This document shows, piece by piece, positions 16,526 to 25,300 of a DNA stretch of 64,000 nt. The number at the start of each line of letters is the position of its first letter. Position 1 is the stretch's first letter. A model generated the notes under the pieces. The model worked only from the letters and a program-made list of their open reading frames with translations. It did not search any database and was not told the origin of the DNA. The stretch is taken from the NCBI RefSeq assembly GCF_005795905.1, contig NZ_VAWE01000001.1, positions 2,700,501-2,764,500 of the forward strand, given 5' to 3'. This DNA is from Streptomyces marianii. Lineage in GTDB: Bacteria > Actinomycetota > Actinomycetes > Streptomycetales > Streptomycetaceae. Position numbers and translations under genes: made by a program.

Positions 16526-18856
16526 ATGGTGAATCCACTACACGCGAACGACCCATCCGAACTGCACGGATACATCCTGCGGGGCAGAATTGGACAGGGT
16601 GGAATGGGTGTGGTCTACCTGGCGCGGGATTCGACAGGCAATGAGGTCGCGGTGAAGACCATTCTGCCGTCGCGGGAGGTTGACGAAGAGTTTCAGAAGC
16701 GCTTCGCTCGCGAGACCCGAATCCTGCAGACACTTCGGGACCCCCGCATCGTCTCGGTTCTCGCCGCATTCTCCGGGCCGGGAAAACCGTGCCTGGTCAC
16801 CGAATACGTTCCCGGCCCAACTCTTGCGGACCGGCTCCGTGAGGGTCCTCTGCCCCCGGACGCGGTACGGAAGCTGGCGCTCGATCTGGCTGGAGCGCTC
16901 GAGGCCGCCCACTCGCGCGGCGTGGTGCACCGCGACCTCAAGCCGTCCAACGTGTTGCTCGGTCCGCACGGCACCAAGGTCATCGACTTCGGCATCGCCC
17001 GGTTCGTCGACGGCGGGCAGCTTACCGAGGAGCAGCTCACAAAGGCAGGGCACGTCCTGGGCACCCTGCCGTATCTGGCCCCTGAACAGCTCAGGCGGGA
17101 CAGCCCTCCGGCCGGCCCTCCGGCCGATGTCTGGGCCTGGGCGCTGACCGTCGGCTGCGCTGCACGCGGGCGAGGCTGCTTCGTGTTGCCGGACGGAACG
17201 GAGCATCCGTATCCCGGCCCGGACGAGTCGCCTGATCTCAGCGGCCTGTCGGACGACCTCCTCCCGCTGCTCGGTGCCGCGCTGGACAGGGACCCGGCGA
17301 AGAGGCCCACGAGCAGGGACTTGGTGAACGCCTTGCGTCCCACGGTCGAGCCACCGCCCCTACGGGCCCCGCGAGTACGGCGGGTGCGGAAGTGGCGGGC
17401 GGTGAGCGCGGGAGCGGCAGCGGCGGTACTGGTCCCTGCCCTGATCGTGATCAGCCAGGTTGACATCCCAGGCGCGCCACCGCCGAGCACCGACTGTGTC
17501 AGCGAACTGACGCTGAAAGGTTCCGAATGCGTCGGTGTCGCCGACCCGATCATCCGCTCCGACGCCTTCGGCCCCGAACTCAGGACGATTGTGGGGAAGA
17601 TTGCACAGGAGAACCAGCGAGTTGCCGAGGCAGCGGCCTCGGACAAGCGGAAGCCGTTTGTCCGAGTCGCGCTCGTGATGCCGTACTCGGCGAACGACAA
17701 CAGTCCGCTGTCGTGGACTGCCATCCGCGAGAGCCTGGCCGGCGCCTATACCGCCCAGTGCCGCGCCAACGCCTGCCCCGGACTGAAGGAACGGAGTACG
17801 ACAGGCCTGCCCGGCACGGTCCCCGGTGTGCAACTTCTTCTGGCCAACGAGGGAAGCAGACAGCAGCACTGGGAAACGGTCGCGGATCAGCTGGCCGGAA
17901 TGAGGTCGGGCAACCATCCGGTCGTCGGGGCCGTCGGCCTCGGAGTCAGCCTTCCGGAGACGCAGCGACTGGCGGACCGGCTGTCCGAACTGAAGATCCC
18001 GGCGGTCGGCGGACCCCTGACGGCCACGAGTCTCCAATCGCCCTACCTCTTCAAGACGTCTCCCTCGAACCTCGAGCACATCACCGCAGTGCGAAAACAC
18101 CTCGGGCGCCTGGGGGACGAGCAACAAGGATTCCTCGTCTACGACAACAACGACGACCTCTACGTGAAGACCCTCCGAGAAGCTTTCGACCAAGAATTCA
18201 AGAAGATCATCGGTACACGCCGCACCGGATACTCGGGGACGAACGCGGGGAAAGATGTGGTTCCAAATCTCTTCGGGCAGTCCGTGCAGAACATCTGCTA
18301 CTCGAACTCGGACCTGGTCTTCTACGCGGGCCGGGACAACGACTTCCCCGAGTTCATCAAGGCCCTGGCCAATCGCGGACTCTGCGACCAAGCAGGCGTC
18401 CTGAGCCCGATCACGATCGTGACATGCTGGTCGGGGCGCTCGGCCCTCAGCGGGAACCCACAGCGCGTGAAGAAACTTGCCCGCGACAAGATCACAGTGG
18501 TCGACGTGTCCGTACTCAGCCCGGAGAGCTGGAAGACGAGCGGCAGCAACCCGCCCGGCTTCACCTCATTCCGGACGAGTTTCAAGGAACTCGGACACAC
18601 CGACAATGAACTCGGTGACGGGTACGCCATCATGAACCACGATGCCGTACTGACAGTGGCGTGGGCCGCAGAGTCCTTCGCCAATCAGACCGGAGGCTCC
18701 GTACCCAGTTCCCAGGACGTGTACAACCAGATCATCAATCTGCACGGGGCCAACTGGGTGGCCGCCGCCAGCGGCAACCTTGAGTTCTTCGACCCGCAGT
18801 ACCCGCCGTACGGCTGGGCAAAGGGAGCGCAGCTCACCATCAGCGAATTCGGATAG
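16526..18856 (+). CDS. transmembrane Ser/Thr kinase with periplasmic-binding-protein ectodomain
   Basis: 776 aa. Residues 15-270 are an intact Hanks kinase: glycine loop GRIGQGGMGVVYLA, catalytic Lys44 in VAVKTI, HRDLKPSN (135-142), DFG (154-156), APEQ at 185-188. A membrane span runs about 293-312. The outside part (about 350-776) reads like a type I leucine/branched-chain-binding ABC receptor domain (RVALVMPYSANDN, VVGAVGLGVSLPETQRLADR, LKIPAVGGPLTATSLQSPYL), so ligand binding outside may control phosphorylation inside. Cysteines in the ectodomain (for example 324 and 335) may pair. Codons are less GC-biased than in flanking genes, which suggests transfer. No ABC transporter lies next to it. 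Confidence 0.88.
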   Translation: MVNPLHANDPSELHGYILRGRIGQGGMGVVYLARDSTGNEVAVKTILPSREVDEEFQKRFARETRILQTLRDPRIVSVLAAFSGPGKPCLVTEYVPGPTLADRLREGPLPPDAVRKLALDLAGALEAAHSRGVVHRDLKPSNVLLGPHGTKVIDFGIARFVDGGQLTEEQLTKAGHVLGTLPYLAPEQLRRDSPPAGPPADVWAWALTVGCAARGRGCFVLPDGTEHPYPGPDESPDLSGLSDDLLPLLGAALDRDPAKRPTSRDLVNALRPTVEPPPLRAPRVRRVRKWRAVSAGAAAAVLVPALIVISQVDIPGAPPPSTDCVSELTLKGSECVGVADPIIRSDAFGPELRTIVGKIAQENQRVAEAAASDKRKPFVRVALVMPYSANDNSPLSWTAIRESLAGAYTAQCRANACPGLKERSTTGLPGTVPGVQLLLANEGSRQQHWETVADQLAGMRSGNHPVVGAVGLGVSLPETQRLADRLSELKIPAVGGPLTATSLQSPYLFKTSPSNLEHITAVRKHLGRLGDEQQGFLVYDNNDDLYVKTLREAFDQEFKKIIGTRRTGYSGTNAGKDVVPNLFGQSVQNICYSNSDLVFYAGRDNDFPEFIKALANRGLCDQAGVLSPITIVTCWSGRSALSGNPQRVKKLARDKITVVDVSVLSPESWKTSGSNPPGFTSFRTSFKELGHTDNELGDGYAIMNHDAVLTVAWAAESFANQTGGSVPSSQDVYNQIINLHGANWVAAASGNLEFFDPQYPPYGWAKGAQLTISEFG

Positions 18857-19350
18857 CAGCCACCTGCCGGAACTCCGGCCCACGGCCTCGCCGGCCCTGG
18901 CCCGGACGAAGGCTTCCCAAGGAGCCACGCCAACGTCATCCGGTGGGACACCCTGGTGCCGGTCTCCAGACAAGCTGCTGAGTCCTGACGTGAGGGCTAC
19001 TGGCCGGAGGGGAATGGTGCACGGTTGAAACAACCCCCTCCCGCCAGTCGTTCGAGACATCGTCAAAGGCTCGGCGAGGCGCGCCGCAAGCTCCGTACGA
19101 ACCGTCAGGAACGCCGCCGGTTCCAGGACCGGTTCGACGCGGCGGCCACGGTGATCACGGCTGTGCCGGCGGAGAACGCCGTTCTTCGCGAACAGCTTGC
19201 CGAGACCAGCCGTCGTCGTACCCCCCTCGATCGCGCGCACGCCGTCCGCGAACGATGCTCGCGTGGCCCATGAGGCCGTCCCGGTGACGGGCCAACGAGG
19301 GTGGCGAGCCCCTCCCAGCCCTGAGAACCGCACGGGTTGAACCTGGCTGC
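18857..19350. other. 494-bp gap with a recombinase-associated remnant
   Basis: Between the receptor kinase and the ligase. The only recognisable content is the small remnant at 19025-19273. The rest shows no start, terminator hairpin or conserved motif that I can support. Confidence 0.4.
19025..19273 (+). pseudogene. remnant of a small coiled-coil protein of the integrase-associated (DUF6262-like) type
   Basis: An 82-codon frame rich in Arg/Glu/Ala with helical heptads (HRQRLGEARRKLRTNRQERR, then AAATVITAVPAENAVLREQL). This resembles the helper proteins encoded with tyrosine-recombinase gene sets in actinomycetes. It is short, lacks a clear ribosome site, and has no recombinase beside it, so it is probably a relic of a mobile element that passed through this spot. 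Confidence 0.4.
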
Positions 19351-20253
19351 ATGGATCAGAGCTCGCCGAGAGTGGCCCTTCTCCCGCCAGTCGACGTCAT
19401 GCGCCCCCGGCCGGCGGACGAGATCCCCGAGCACGACAGCACGCCCGGGGGCTATCAGTACTCCCTCAAGCTCGATGGATTCCGCGCCCTCGCCTTCGTC
19501 CTGGACGGCGGACGGGTCTTCCTGCAGTCACGCTCACGAAGGGATCTCTCCGGGGAGTTCCCCGAGATTGCCGCATACCTGCGAGACCATCTGCCACCCG
19601 GAATCGTGTTGGACGGTGAATTGTGCGCCTACCGGGAGGGGCGACTGAGCTTCACCGACCTGCTCCGGTCCCACAGCGATCGCGAGCGGATGGGAGTCCC
19701 GGTGTCCTACATCGCGTTCGACATTCTCGCCATTCCGGGCCGGGACGTCAGGGCTCTGCCTCTGAGGGACCGGTGGGAGCTGCTCGGAGCGGCGCTGCGG
19801 GACGTCGGCCCACCACTTCAGCGTGTGCTGGTAACGCTGGATGAGGAAACAGCCCACGGCTGGTTCCGTGACATGAGGGCCCTGGGCGTCGAAGGGACCG
19901 TGGCGAAAGCGCTGAACTCGCCCTATCGGGCAGGAGCTACCTGGGCCTGGAGGAAGATCCGGCATTCCGATACGCGAGACGGCGCACTGCTCGGCGTCTT
20001 CGGCCCGGTGGATCGGCCGCGGGCACTTCTTGTCCGGCTCCCCGATGATCGAACCGTGAAGACGTCGCCTCAGCTGACCTCGACGCAGTCACGGCAGGTT
20101 GGCGAACTGGTACGCGGTCATCTGGGAGAGCTGACGGAGCACCCGGACCACGGGCCCGTGCGGATGCTCACCGAGCCTCTCGCCGTTGAACTGCGCCAGG
20201 CGACCGGACGCCACGAGGCCGCCCGGTTCGTGCGCGTACGGCCCGAGGGGTGA
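19351..20253 (+). CDS. ATP-dependent DNA ligase (stand-alone catalytic core)
   Basis: 300 aa. Nucleotidyltransferase motifs are in order: motif I YSLKLDGFRA (adenylated Lys), LQSRSRRDLS, GIVLDGELCAY (motif III), VSYIAFDILA (IIIa), GVEGTVAKAL (IV) and WAWRKIRH (V), followed by an OB-like C-terminal part (DGALLGVFGPVDRPRALLVR). Resembles LigC-type or LigD-LIG-like actinomycete ligases that seal nicks during NHEJ or backup repair. With Ku and the LigD polymerase upstream it would complete a split NHEJ set. ATG at 19351; ribosome site weak. Confidence 0.85.
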   Translation: MDQSSPRVALLPPVDVMRPRPADEIPEHDSTPGGYQYSLKLDGFRALAFVLDGGRVFLQSRSRRDLSGEFPEIAAYLRDHLPPGIVLDGELCAYREGRLSFTDLLRSHSDRERMGVPVSYIAFDILAIPGRDVRALPLRDRWELLGAALRDVGPPLQRVLVTLDEETAHGWFRDMRALGVEGTVAKALNSPYRAGATWAWRKIRHSDTRDGALLGVFGPVDRPRALLVRLPDDRTVKTSPQLTSTQSRQVGELVRGHLGELTEHPDHGPVRMLTEPLAVELRQATGRHEAARFVRVRPEG

Positions 20254-20422
20254 GCAGCGGGCTTGGCCCTCAGGCTACGTCGACCTCACCGCCGATGGAC
20301 GCTTCGGAGGTCAGGCCTTCGACGGATGAAGGGAAGTCCGGGGCAAGTCGCAGCCCCACAGCAGGCTCGTCCGTGAGCACCGCCCGGTGCAGTTCGGCGC
20401 CAAGCGGGTCGGCTGGTCCCGG

Positions 20423-20911
20423 TCAGGCGGCCGGGGCGGCTGGGGCGGTCAGGACGGCCTTGGCCGCGAGCCGGAGATTCCTGATCATCGGATTCGGGTC
20501 GCCCTTGCGGCTGAGCAGGACGACCTGGCTGGCGGGAGCGCCCTCGATCGGGACGGTGACGAGGTCGGGACGCAGTGAGCTACGCCGATCGCCGACCGGA
20601 AGCACGGCGATCGCCCTGCCGTCCGCGACGGGTTCGAGCTTGTCCTCGTAGCTCTCGATCGGCGGCACGCCGGCCCCGAGGATCCGGTAGGACGTCCAGT
20701 CCACGGTCTCGAACGGGCACGGCGCCGCCTCCTCTCCGGCCAGTTCTTCCGCGGTCACCGACGCGCGGTCGGCCAAGGGATGGCCGCGCGGGACCACGAG
20801 CATCCGGGACTCCTCGTACAGCGCGGTGGAGCCCGGGCTGGTGGCCGAGGTAGAGCGGGGCACCGCCCGGCACGCCGTCGTCACGGTCCACCGGCTCCGG
20901 AGCGACCTCAT
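20423..20911 (-). pseudogene. LysR-type regulator remnant (substrate-binding domain only)
   Basis: The frame matches the second half of a LysR effector-binding domain (MLVVPRGHPLADRASVTAEE, IAVLPVGDRRSSLRPDLVTV, VVLLSRKGDPNPMIRNLRLA), with homology from about position 20830. The N-terminal HTH and first half of the effector domain are missing, and the first 28 residues are not LysR-like. Probably a deletion product. It lies beside a twin operator whose regulator may have been lost here. Confidence 0.6.
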
Positions 20912-20971
20912 TAATCAAGTTTGACTAAATGCATCGGCGGGAATACGGTCTCCATTAGTCAAGTTTGACGA
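20911..20971. promoter_or_regulatory. twin near-palindromic operator before the SnoaL-like gene
   Basis: TTAATCAAGTTTGACTAA (20911-20928) and TTAGTCAAGTTTGACGA (20955-20971) share AGTCAAGTTTGAC-type cores and lie 30 nt upstream of the GTG at 21001. AT-rich sequence in a GC-rich genome suggests selection. Such AGTCAA dyads are common MarR/HxlR-type targets, but no such regulator is adjacent. Confidence 0.55.
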
Positions 20972-21000
20972 GCCTCTCACGTCTGCGCGAAGGAGCGTGT

Positions 21001-21432
21001 GTGCCCCAGCTTCCCGACACCGGGTACCTCCCGACCCCCGACGAACTCGCCTCGATCCAGGCGTGGTTCACCGAGTACGACGCGGCGGCAGCGCGCCGTG
21101 ACATCGAGCGGATGGCCGACATGGCCGTCTTCCCGCTCAATCTGGTCAGCGACGACTCCGCGGGCAGCGGTGCCTCCGCCCAGTGGGACCGCGAGCAGTA
21201 CGTCCGGACCATGGCCCAGGTCATGGGGGACGGGTCCGACGACATCGCCTTCGAGTCGGTGCGTACGCCCGTCTTCCTCGGCCCGGCGATGGCGGTCGTC
21301 TTCACCGACTCCACCATGACGGCGGGCGGCACGACCCAGCAGCTGCGGTACGCGGACGTCCTGATCAGACGGGACGGGCGGTGGGCCTTCCAGACCATGC
21401 TGCAGAGCGGCTGGGGCGACAACCTGCGCTGA
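21001..21432 (+). CDS. SnoaL-like / NTF2-fold protein
   Basis: 143 aa, predicted cone-shaped NTF2 fold (SnoaL or ketosteroid-isomerase-like): helical start DELASIQAWFTEYDAAAARR, ERMADMAVFPLNLVSDD, then beta strands ending RYADVLIRRDGRWAFQTMLQ. Such proteins bind small hydrophobic molecules or act as isomerases or hydrolases; no catalytic residues can be named. GTG start at 21001 is preceded by GAAGGAG. Transcription probably starts in the gap with the twin operator, and a hairpin follows at 21457. Confidence 0.78.
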   Translation: MPQLPDTGYLPTPDELASIQAWFTEYDAAAARRDIERMADMAVFPLNLVSDDSAGSGASAQWDREQYVRTMAQVMGDGSDDIAFESVRTPVFLGPAMAVVFTDSTMTAGGTTQQLRYADVLIRRDGRWAFQTMLQSGWGDNLR

Positions 21433-21856
21433 GCCCCGCCCGCACCGTGCGGTCCCGCGCCCGCAGCCGTGTCGACGGCTGCGGGCGCTCATGCGTCCGG
21501 GTACGACCGGGGCGCGCTCCCGCGCCGTAGGCGGCCGCGGGCCGTACGCGCCCCCGGAGTCCGAGGGCGCCGGCACCCGCCGGACTGCCGGCGGAGAGAC
21601 CAAGAGGCGTGAACGCCGGTACGCACTTTCCGGTGTGACGCGCAGTCCGGTCGTCGCCCCCTCCCACCGCTCCCCACCCCACCGGCCACCTTGCCGCTCA
21701 CCTCGCCGGTCACCGGTGACCGGCGGCGCCCGGCAAGGCCGGCACAGCCCGCTGCCCGTCCGGCGAACGCGTTCATCCGGCTCAGTTGCGCGGGGTGGGT
21801 TTCCGCCGTCCTGGTGCACACTCTCCCCAGGCATCCGGCTCACGGAAGGGAACGGC
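21433..21856. other. 424-bp gap: terminator then leader of the HEAT-repeat gene
   Basis: Contains the hairpin 21457-21488 behind the SnoaL-like gene. The remaining sequence up to GGAAGGG before GTG 21857 has open frames but no recognisable protein or motif. Confidence 0.5.
21457..21488. terminator. terminator hairpin after SnoaL-like gene
   Basis: GCGCCCGCAGCCGT (21457-21470) pairs perfectly with 21475-21488 around a GTCG loop, 25 nt after the stop codon. Confidence 0.75.
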
Positions 21857-24226
21857 GTGTTCACGGGGATGGACGAGGTCGACTGGGCCTCGATGGGGCA
21901 TGCGTACGGTCCGGCTGACGACGTACCGGGGCTGCTGAGGTCGCTCGCCTCCGCGGATCCGGCCGAGCGGGAGACCGCGCTCGACGGGATGTACACCGCG
22001 GTACACCACCAAGGCGACGTGTACGACTCCACGCTGGCCTGCATCCCCTTCCTCCTGGAACTCGTCGCCAGCCCCGAGGTGCAGGACCGCGGCGCCATCG
22101 TGGAGTTGCTGACCAGCATCGGCGGCATCGACCTCGACGACGACGAACTCGACCCGGAGGACGAGGAGTTCGAGGACGCCGCGAACTACGCGATGGCCGC
22201 CGCCGCGGTGGCCGCAGGGGCTGACGTGTTCGTCGGGTTGCTGGGCGACCCGGACGCCGGGGTCCGGCTCGCGGCGCCGTGCGCCCTCGCGATGCTCCAC
22301 GGCGACCCGGCGCGGGTACTGGCCCTCCTGAGGACCCGGCTGGAGGGGGAACGGGACACGGAGGTACGGCTCGCACTCGTCGAGGCGGTCGGGCGGATCG
22401 CGCTGCGCCACGAGCCGCTCCGCGCCGAGTCGGTGAGCTGGCTGACCACGCTGCTCGCCCCGGACCGGCCGCCCGGGTTGCGGCTTTCCGCACTGACCCA
22501 GCTGGCACGCTGCGCACCCGGCCTCCTGCCCGACGACGTGGCGTCGACGGCGACCGCGCTGCTGCGGGCCACGGACGAGGCCGCGGCGGGCGCCGGGCCG
22601 GGGGCCAGGTCCGGGCCGGGGGCCAGGTCCGGGGCGGAGGCCAGGTCCGGCCCGGGGGCCGGGTCCGGGGCGGAGGCCAGGTCCGGGGCGGAGGCCAGGT
22701 CCGGGGCGGAGGCCAGGTCCGGGCCGGGGGCCGGGTCCGGGCCGGGGGCCGGGTCCGGGGCGGAGGCCGGGTCCGGGGCGGAGGCCAGGTCCGGGGCGGA
22801 GGCCAGGTCCGGGGCGGAGGCCAGGTCCGGGGCGGAGGCCGGGTCCGGGCCGGGGGCCGGGTCCGGGCCGGGGGCCGGGTCCGGGGCGGAGGCCGGGTCC
22901 GGCCCGGGGGCCGGGTCCGGGGCGGAGGCCGGGTCCGGGGCGGAGGCCGGGTCCGGGGCGGAGGCGGCGGGGGACGACCGCCGGCCGGGCGCGCCCTGGG
23001 CGGATGACCTGCTGCGGACGCTCCACTCCGCTCTCGGTGACCGCGTCGACGACCGGATCGCGCTGCTCACCGGCCAGCTGACCAGCGCCGATCCTGACCA
23101 GCGCACGGACGCCGTGTGGATGTGCCACGGGCTGATCCGGGCCTGGCGCGGGCCGTACGACGAGGTGGTGCGACTCGTCGGCACGCAGCTCGGCGACCCC
23201 GATCCGCTGCTGCACGGCGCGGCGGTCAGCCTCCTGGAGAGCCTCTTCGGGCTGGCGCTGCCCGCGGCCGACGCGCTCGCGGAGCGGGTGAGGAGCGCCG
23301 GCGGGGAACGGCCGGCGGACCGTCGCGCGCTCGTCGCCCTCGCCCGGCTCGGTGACGCGCGTGCCGTCCCGGCGCTCGCCCGCGCACTGGAGCAGCCGGA
23401 TCTGCCGCGCGACGCGGCGTTCGCCGTTCCGTACCTCGGCGACCGGGCCGCTCCTCTCGTGCCGGTGCTGCGGCGGCGACTCGGCGAGGTGGGCCTGGAC
23501 GAGCAGCTCTACGACCGGGCGGTACCACTGCTGACCGGACTCGCCGGCGTACGGGCGGCCGAGGCGCTGCCCGAGGTGCTGCGGGTGCTGCGGGTGCTGC
23601 GCGGCGCGCCGGCGCGGGGCGGCGAGTGGGTGACCGAGGCGGCGCTGCGGGCCCTCACGACGTTCGGGGCCGCCGCCCTTCCGGCGGCACCGGAGCTCCG
23701 CGCACTGCTCGGCGGCGCGTCCTCGCACCCGTCCTCGTCGGTCGTCGCAGCCGCGGCGCGGGCGCTGTGGGCGGCGACGGGGGACGTGGCCGAGGTGGTG
23801 CCGGTGCTCCGCGAGCTGCTCACGGCGGACGGTCCGGACGAGCGCCGCGCCGCCGCCGCGGCCCTCGGCGCGGTCGGCCGGGCGGCGGCCGACGCGGCGC
23901 CCGCGCTGCGTGGCCTGCTCGCCTCGCCGGAACGCTGGCTCCGGATGGACGCGGCGGTCGCCCTGTGGCGGGTCACGGGTGAGGCCCGGGAATCCCTGCC
24001 GGTGCTGCGGACCGCGTGGGAGGAGAACCGCTACGGACGGGTCGAGATCGCCGAGTGCCTCGCCGAGATGGGCCCGTCGGCGGGTCCGGCCGCGCCCCTG
24101 CTGCGTGCGGAGCTCGCGCGGCCCCGGCGGCACAACGTGCTGGACGGGGGGTCCGGAAGCCACGACATCGAGCAGGACGAACGCCTGCTCACTCTCTGCC
24201 GCGCGGCACTGCGCCCGCACGCGTGA
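21857..24226 (+). CDS. HEAT-repeat protein with a large internal Ser/Gly/Ala/Glu hexapeptide array
   Basis: 789 aa. Alpha-helical HEAT repeats occupy residues 20-240 (SADPAERETALDGMYTAVHH, DPDAGVRLAAPCALAMLHGD) and about 375-770 (VAAAARALWAATGDVAEVVP, DERRAAAAALGAVGRAAADA). These scaffolds bind other proteins. Between them lie 21 hexapeptides of the SGAEAR/SGPGAG type (residues about 246-371), encoded by near-identical 18-bp DNA units that are unlikely to fold. The start GTG 21857 is chosen for GGAAGGG upstream. No partner gene is evident, so function is unknown. Confidence 0.8.
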   Translation: MFTGMDEVDWASMGHAYGPADDVPGLLRSLASADPAERETALDGMYTAVHHQGDVYDSTLACIPFLLELVASPEVQDRGAIVELLTSIGGIDLDDDELDPEDEEFEDAANYAMAAAAVAAGADVFVGLLGDPDAGVRLAAPCALAMLHGDPARVLALLRTRLEGERDTEVRLALVEAVGRIALRHEPLRAESVSWLTTLLAPDRPPGLRLSALTQLARCAPGLLPDDVASTATALLRATDEAAAGAGPGARSGPGARSGAEARSGPGAGSGAEARSGAEARSGAEARSGPGAGSGPGAGSGAEAGSGAEARSGAEARSGAEARSGAEAGSGPGAGSGPGAGSGAEAGSGPGAGSGAEAGSGAEAGSGAEAAGDDRRPGAPWADDLLRTLHSALGDRVDDRIALLTGQLTSADPDQRTDAVWMCHGLIRAWRGPYDEVVRLVGTQLGDPDPLLHGAAVSLLESLFGLALPAADALAERVRSAGGERPADRRALVALARLGDARAVPALARALEQPDLPRDAAFAVPYLGDRAAPLVPVLRRRLGEVGLDEQLYDRAVPLLTGLAGVRAAEALPEVLRVLRVLRGAPARGGEWVTEAALRALTTFGAAALPAAPELRALLGGASSHPSSSVVAAAARALWAATGDVAEVVPVLRELLTADGPDERRAAAAALGAVGRAAADAAPALRGLLASPERWLRMDAAVALWRVTGEARESLPVLRTAWEENRYGRVEIAECLAEMGPSAGPAAPLLRAELARPRRHNVLDGGSGSHDIEQDERLLTLCRAALRPHA
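22592..22969 (+). repeat. 18-bp minisatellite, 21 units, inside the HEAT-repeat gene
   Basis: Tandem units such as GCCAGGTCCGGGGCGGAG with two main variants (GGGGCGGAG or GGGCCGGGG) keep reading frame and encode SG(AE or PG)A(R or G). The near identity of units points to recent expansion by slippage or recombination, and unit number may vary between strains. The array also keeps other frames open, which creates long false ORFs on both strands. Confidence 0.9.
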
Positions 24227-24601
24227 CGCCCCGCCCCGGCGGCCGTCCCGCTCCGGTGGTGCGTGGCGCCGTCCATCCCTGCGGACCTCCCGCGGTCGGG
24301 CCCGGAACCCGTGCGGCCTCGCCGCGATCGCGATCGCCGCCGAGGCCGGCGCGGGCACCGGTGCGGAGCCTCCCGTCCGCCGCGGCGAAGCCCTGCGGCA
24401 ACAGGGGCCGGGCACACGGCAGGTGCGGTGTACGGCGCCCCCCGCCGTGGGGCGTGTTCCGAGAGCCCCGTCCGGCCGGGAACGTCCGGCCCCACGGACA
24501 GGCAATCCCAAAACATCCAGAGACCCACCGCAAGGGGCAAAAAGGACTTCCGTACCCTGGAGGGCGGCCCGCATTCGAATCGACCCCTCCCAGGACTCCC
24601 G
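24227..24601. other. 375-bp gap with dispersed repeat hairpin
   Basis: Contains the structured repeat at 24445-24497. No gene is supported. The segment 24500-24600 becomes less GC-rich and probably carries the promoter of the lipoprotein operon. Confidence 0.5.
24445..24497. repeat. dispersed intergenic repeat, copy 1, within a hairpin (second copy at 46603)
   Basis: The 31-nt core 24452-24482 (GCGTGTTCCGAGAGCCCCGT onward) matches 46603-46633 with one difference. Here it is enclosed by outer arms CCGTGGGGC (24445-24453) and GCCCCACGG (24489-24497) and has inner GTTCC/GGAAC pairing, so a transcript could fold into one extended stem. Confidence 0.7.
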
Positions 24602-25300
24602 TTGCCACGCCATCGCGCCCCCCGCCCCGCGCTCGCCGCCGTCGCCGCCGCACTGCTGCTCGCCGGCTGCGACGACGCGGGCGGGCTGGAGAGCGCCGGG
24701 GCGACGCCGACCGCCGTCGGCCCGGTGCGGCTGTGGCCGGAACTGCCGGAGATATCCGCACCCCCGGTCGACTACGGCGAGAGCGACACCGAACACATCC
24801 GCGGGATCGCGGTTCCCGGCGGCGACGTCCACGCCGTGGACCCGGTCGCCGTCGTCCAGGCGGAGGTGGCCGCCCACCCGGGCCGGGTCACCGGCCCCGA
24901 CGGGCTCTACGAGCAGACGGCCCGGCAGATCCGCGAGTGCCGGACGAAGCCGGCGAAGTGCCCGGTGCTGAAGCCGTACTACCGCGATCTCACCGGCGAC
25001 GGGAAGGACGAGCTGATCGTCGGCATCACGATGCCCGAGCAGCAGACGGCGATCCGGGTGTACATGCCGGAGAAGGGCGGGCTGACGCGCATCATGTCCG
25101 ACGCGGAGGCGATCGTCAGCGTCGAGCTCGCCGGCCGGGACCTGATCCTGCGGGCCGTGTCCGCGGGCATTCCCGGCTACGAGTACCGCACGGCATGGTC
25201 CTGGGACGAGCGGCAGCGGGCGATGCTCCCCGCGCGCGACGAGATCGTCCGGGTCAAGCCGTCCCGGCCCGCACCCGAGTCGTCGGCGGACGCACGATGA
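24602..25300 (+). CDS. secreted lipoprotein upstream of sensor kinase
   Basis: 232 aa from TTG 24602, giving a short lipoprotein signal with lipobox LLAGC (LALRAPRP-like basic start, then AALAAVAAALLLAGC-type core). The mature part has EYRT and an FG-GAP-like calcium-loop motif, DLTGDGKDELIVGI, near residue 135. It overlaps the histidine-kinase gene by 4 nt (ATGA), so both are made together. A lipoprotein encoded with a kinase often tunes envelope-stress sensing (as CseA does for CseC); that role here is inference. Confidence 0.78.
   Translation: MPRHRAPRPALAAVAAALLLAGCDDAGGLESAGATPTAVGPVRLWPELPEISAPPVDYGESDTEHIRGIAVPGGDVHAVDPVAVVQAEVAAHPGRVTGPDGLYEQTARQIRECRTKPAKCPVLKPYYRDLTGDGKDELIVGITMPEQQTAIRVYMPEKGGLTRIMSDAEAIVSVELAGRDLILRAVSAGIPGYEYRTAWSWDERQRAMLPARDEIVRVKPSRPAPESSADAR

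Noticed and set aside
19025..19273. active mobile element
   Set aside because: Only a helper-like remnant is seen; no recombinase, transposase or terminal repeats could be found nearby.
21782..24877. 1031-codon minus-strand frame with GPGLRPGPG repeats
   Set aside because: It is the antisense image of the HEAT-repeat gene; the repeat stays open because the 18-bp unit has no stop in any frame.
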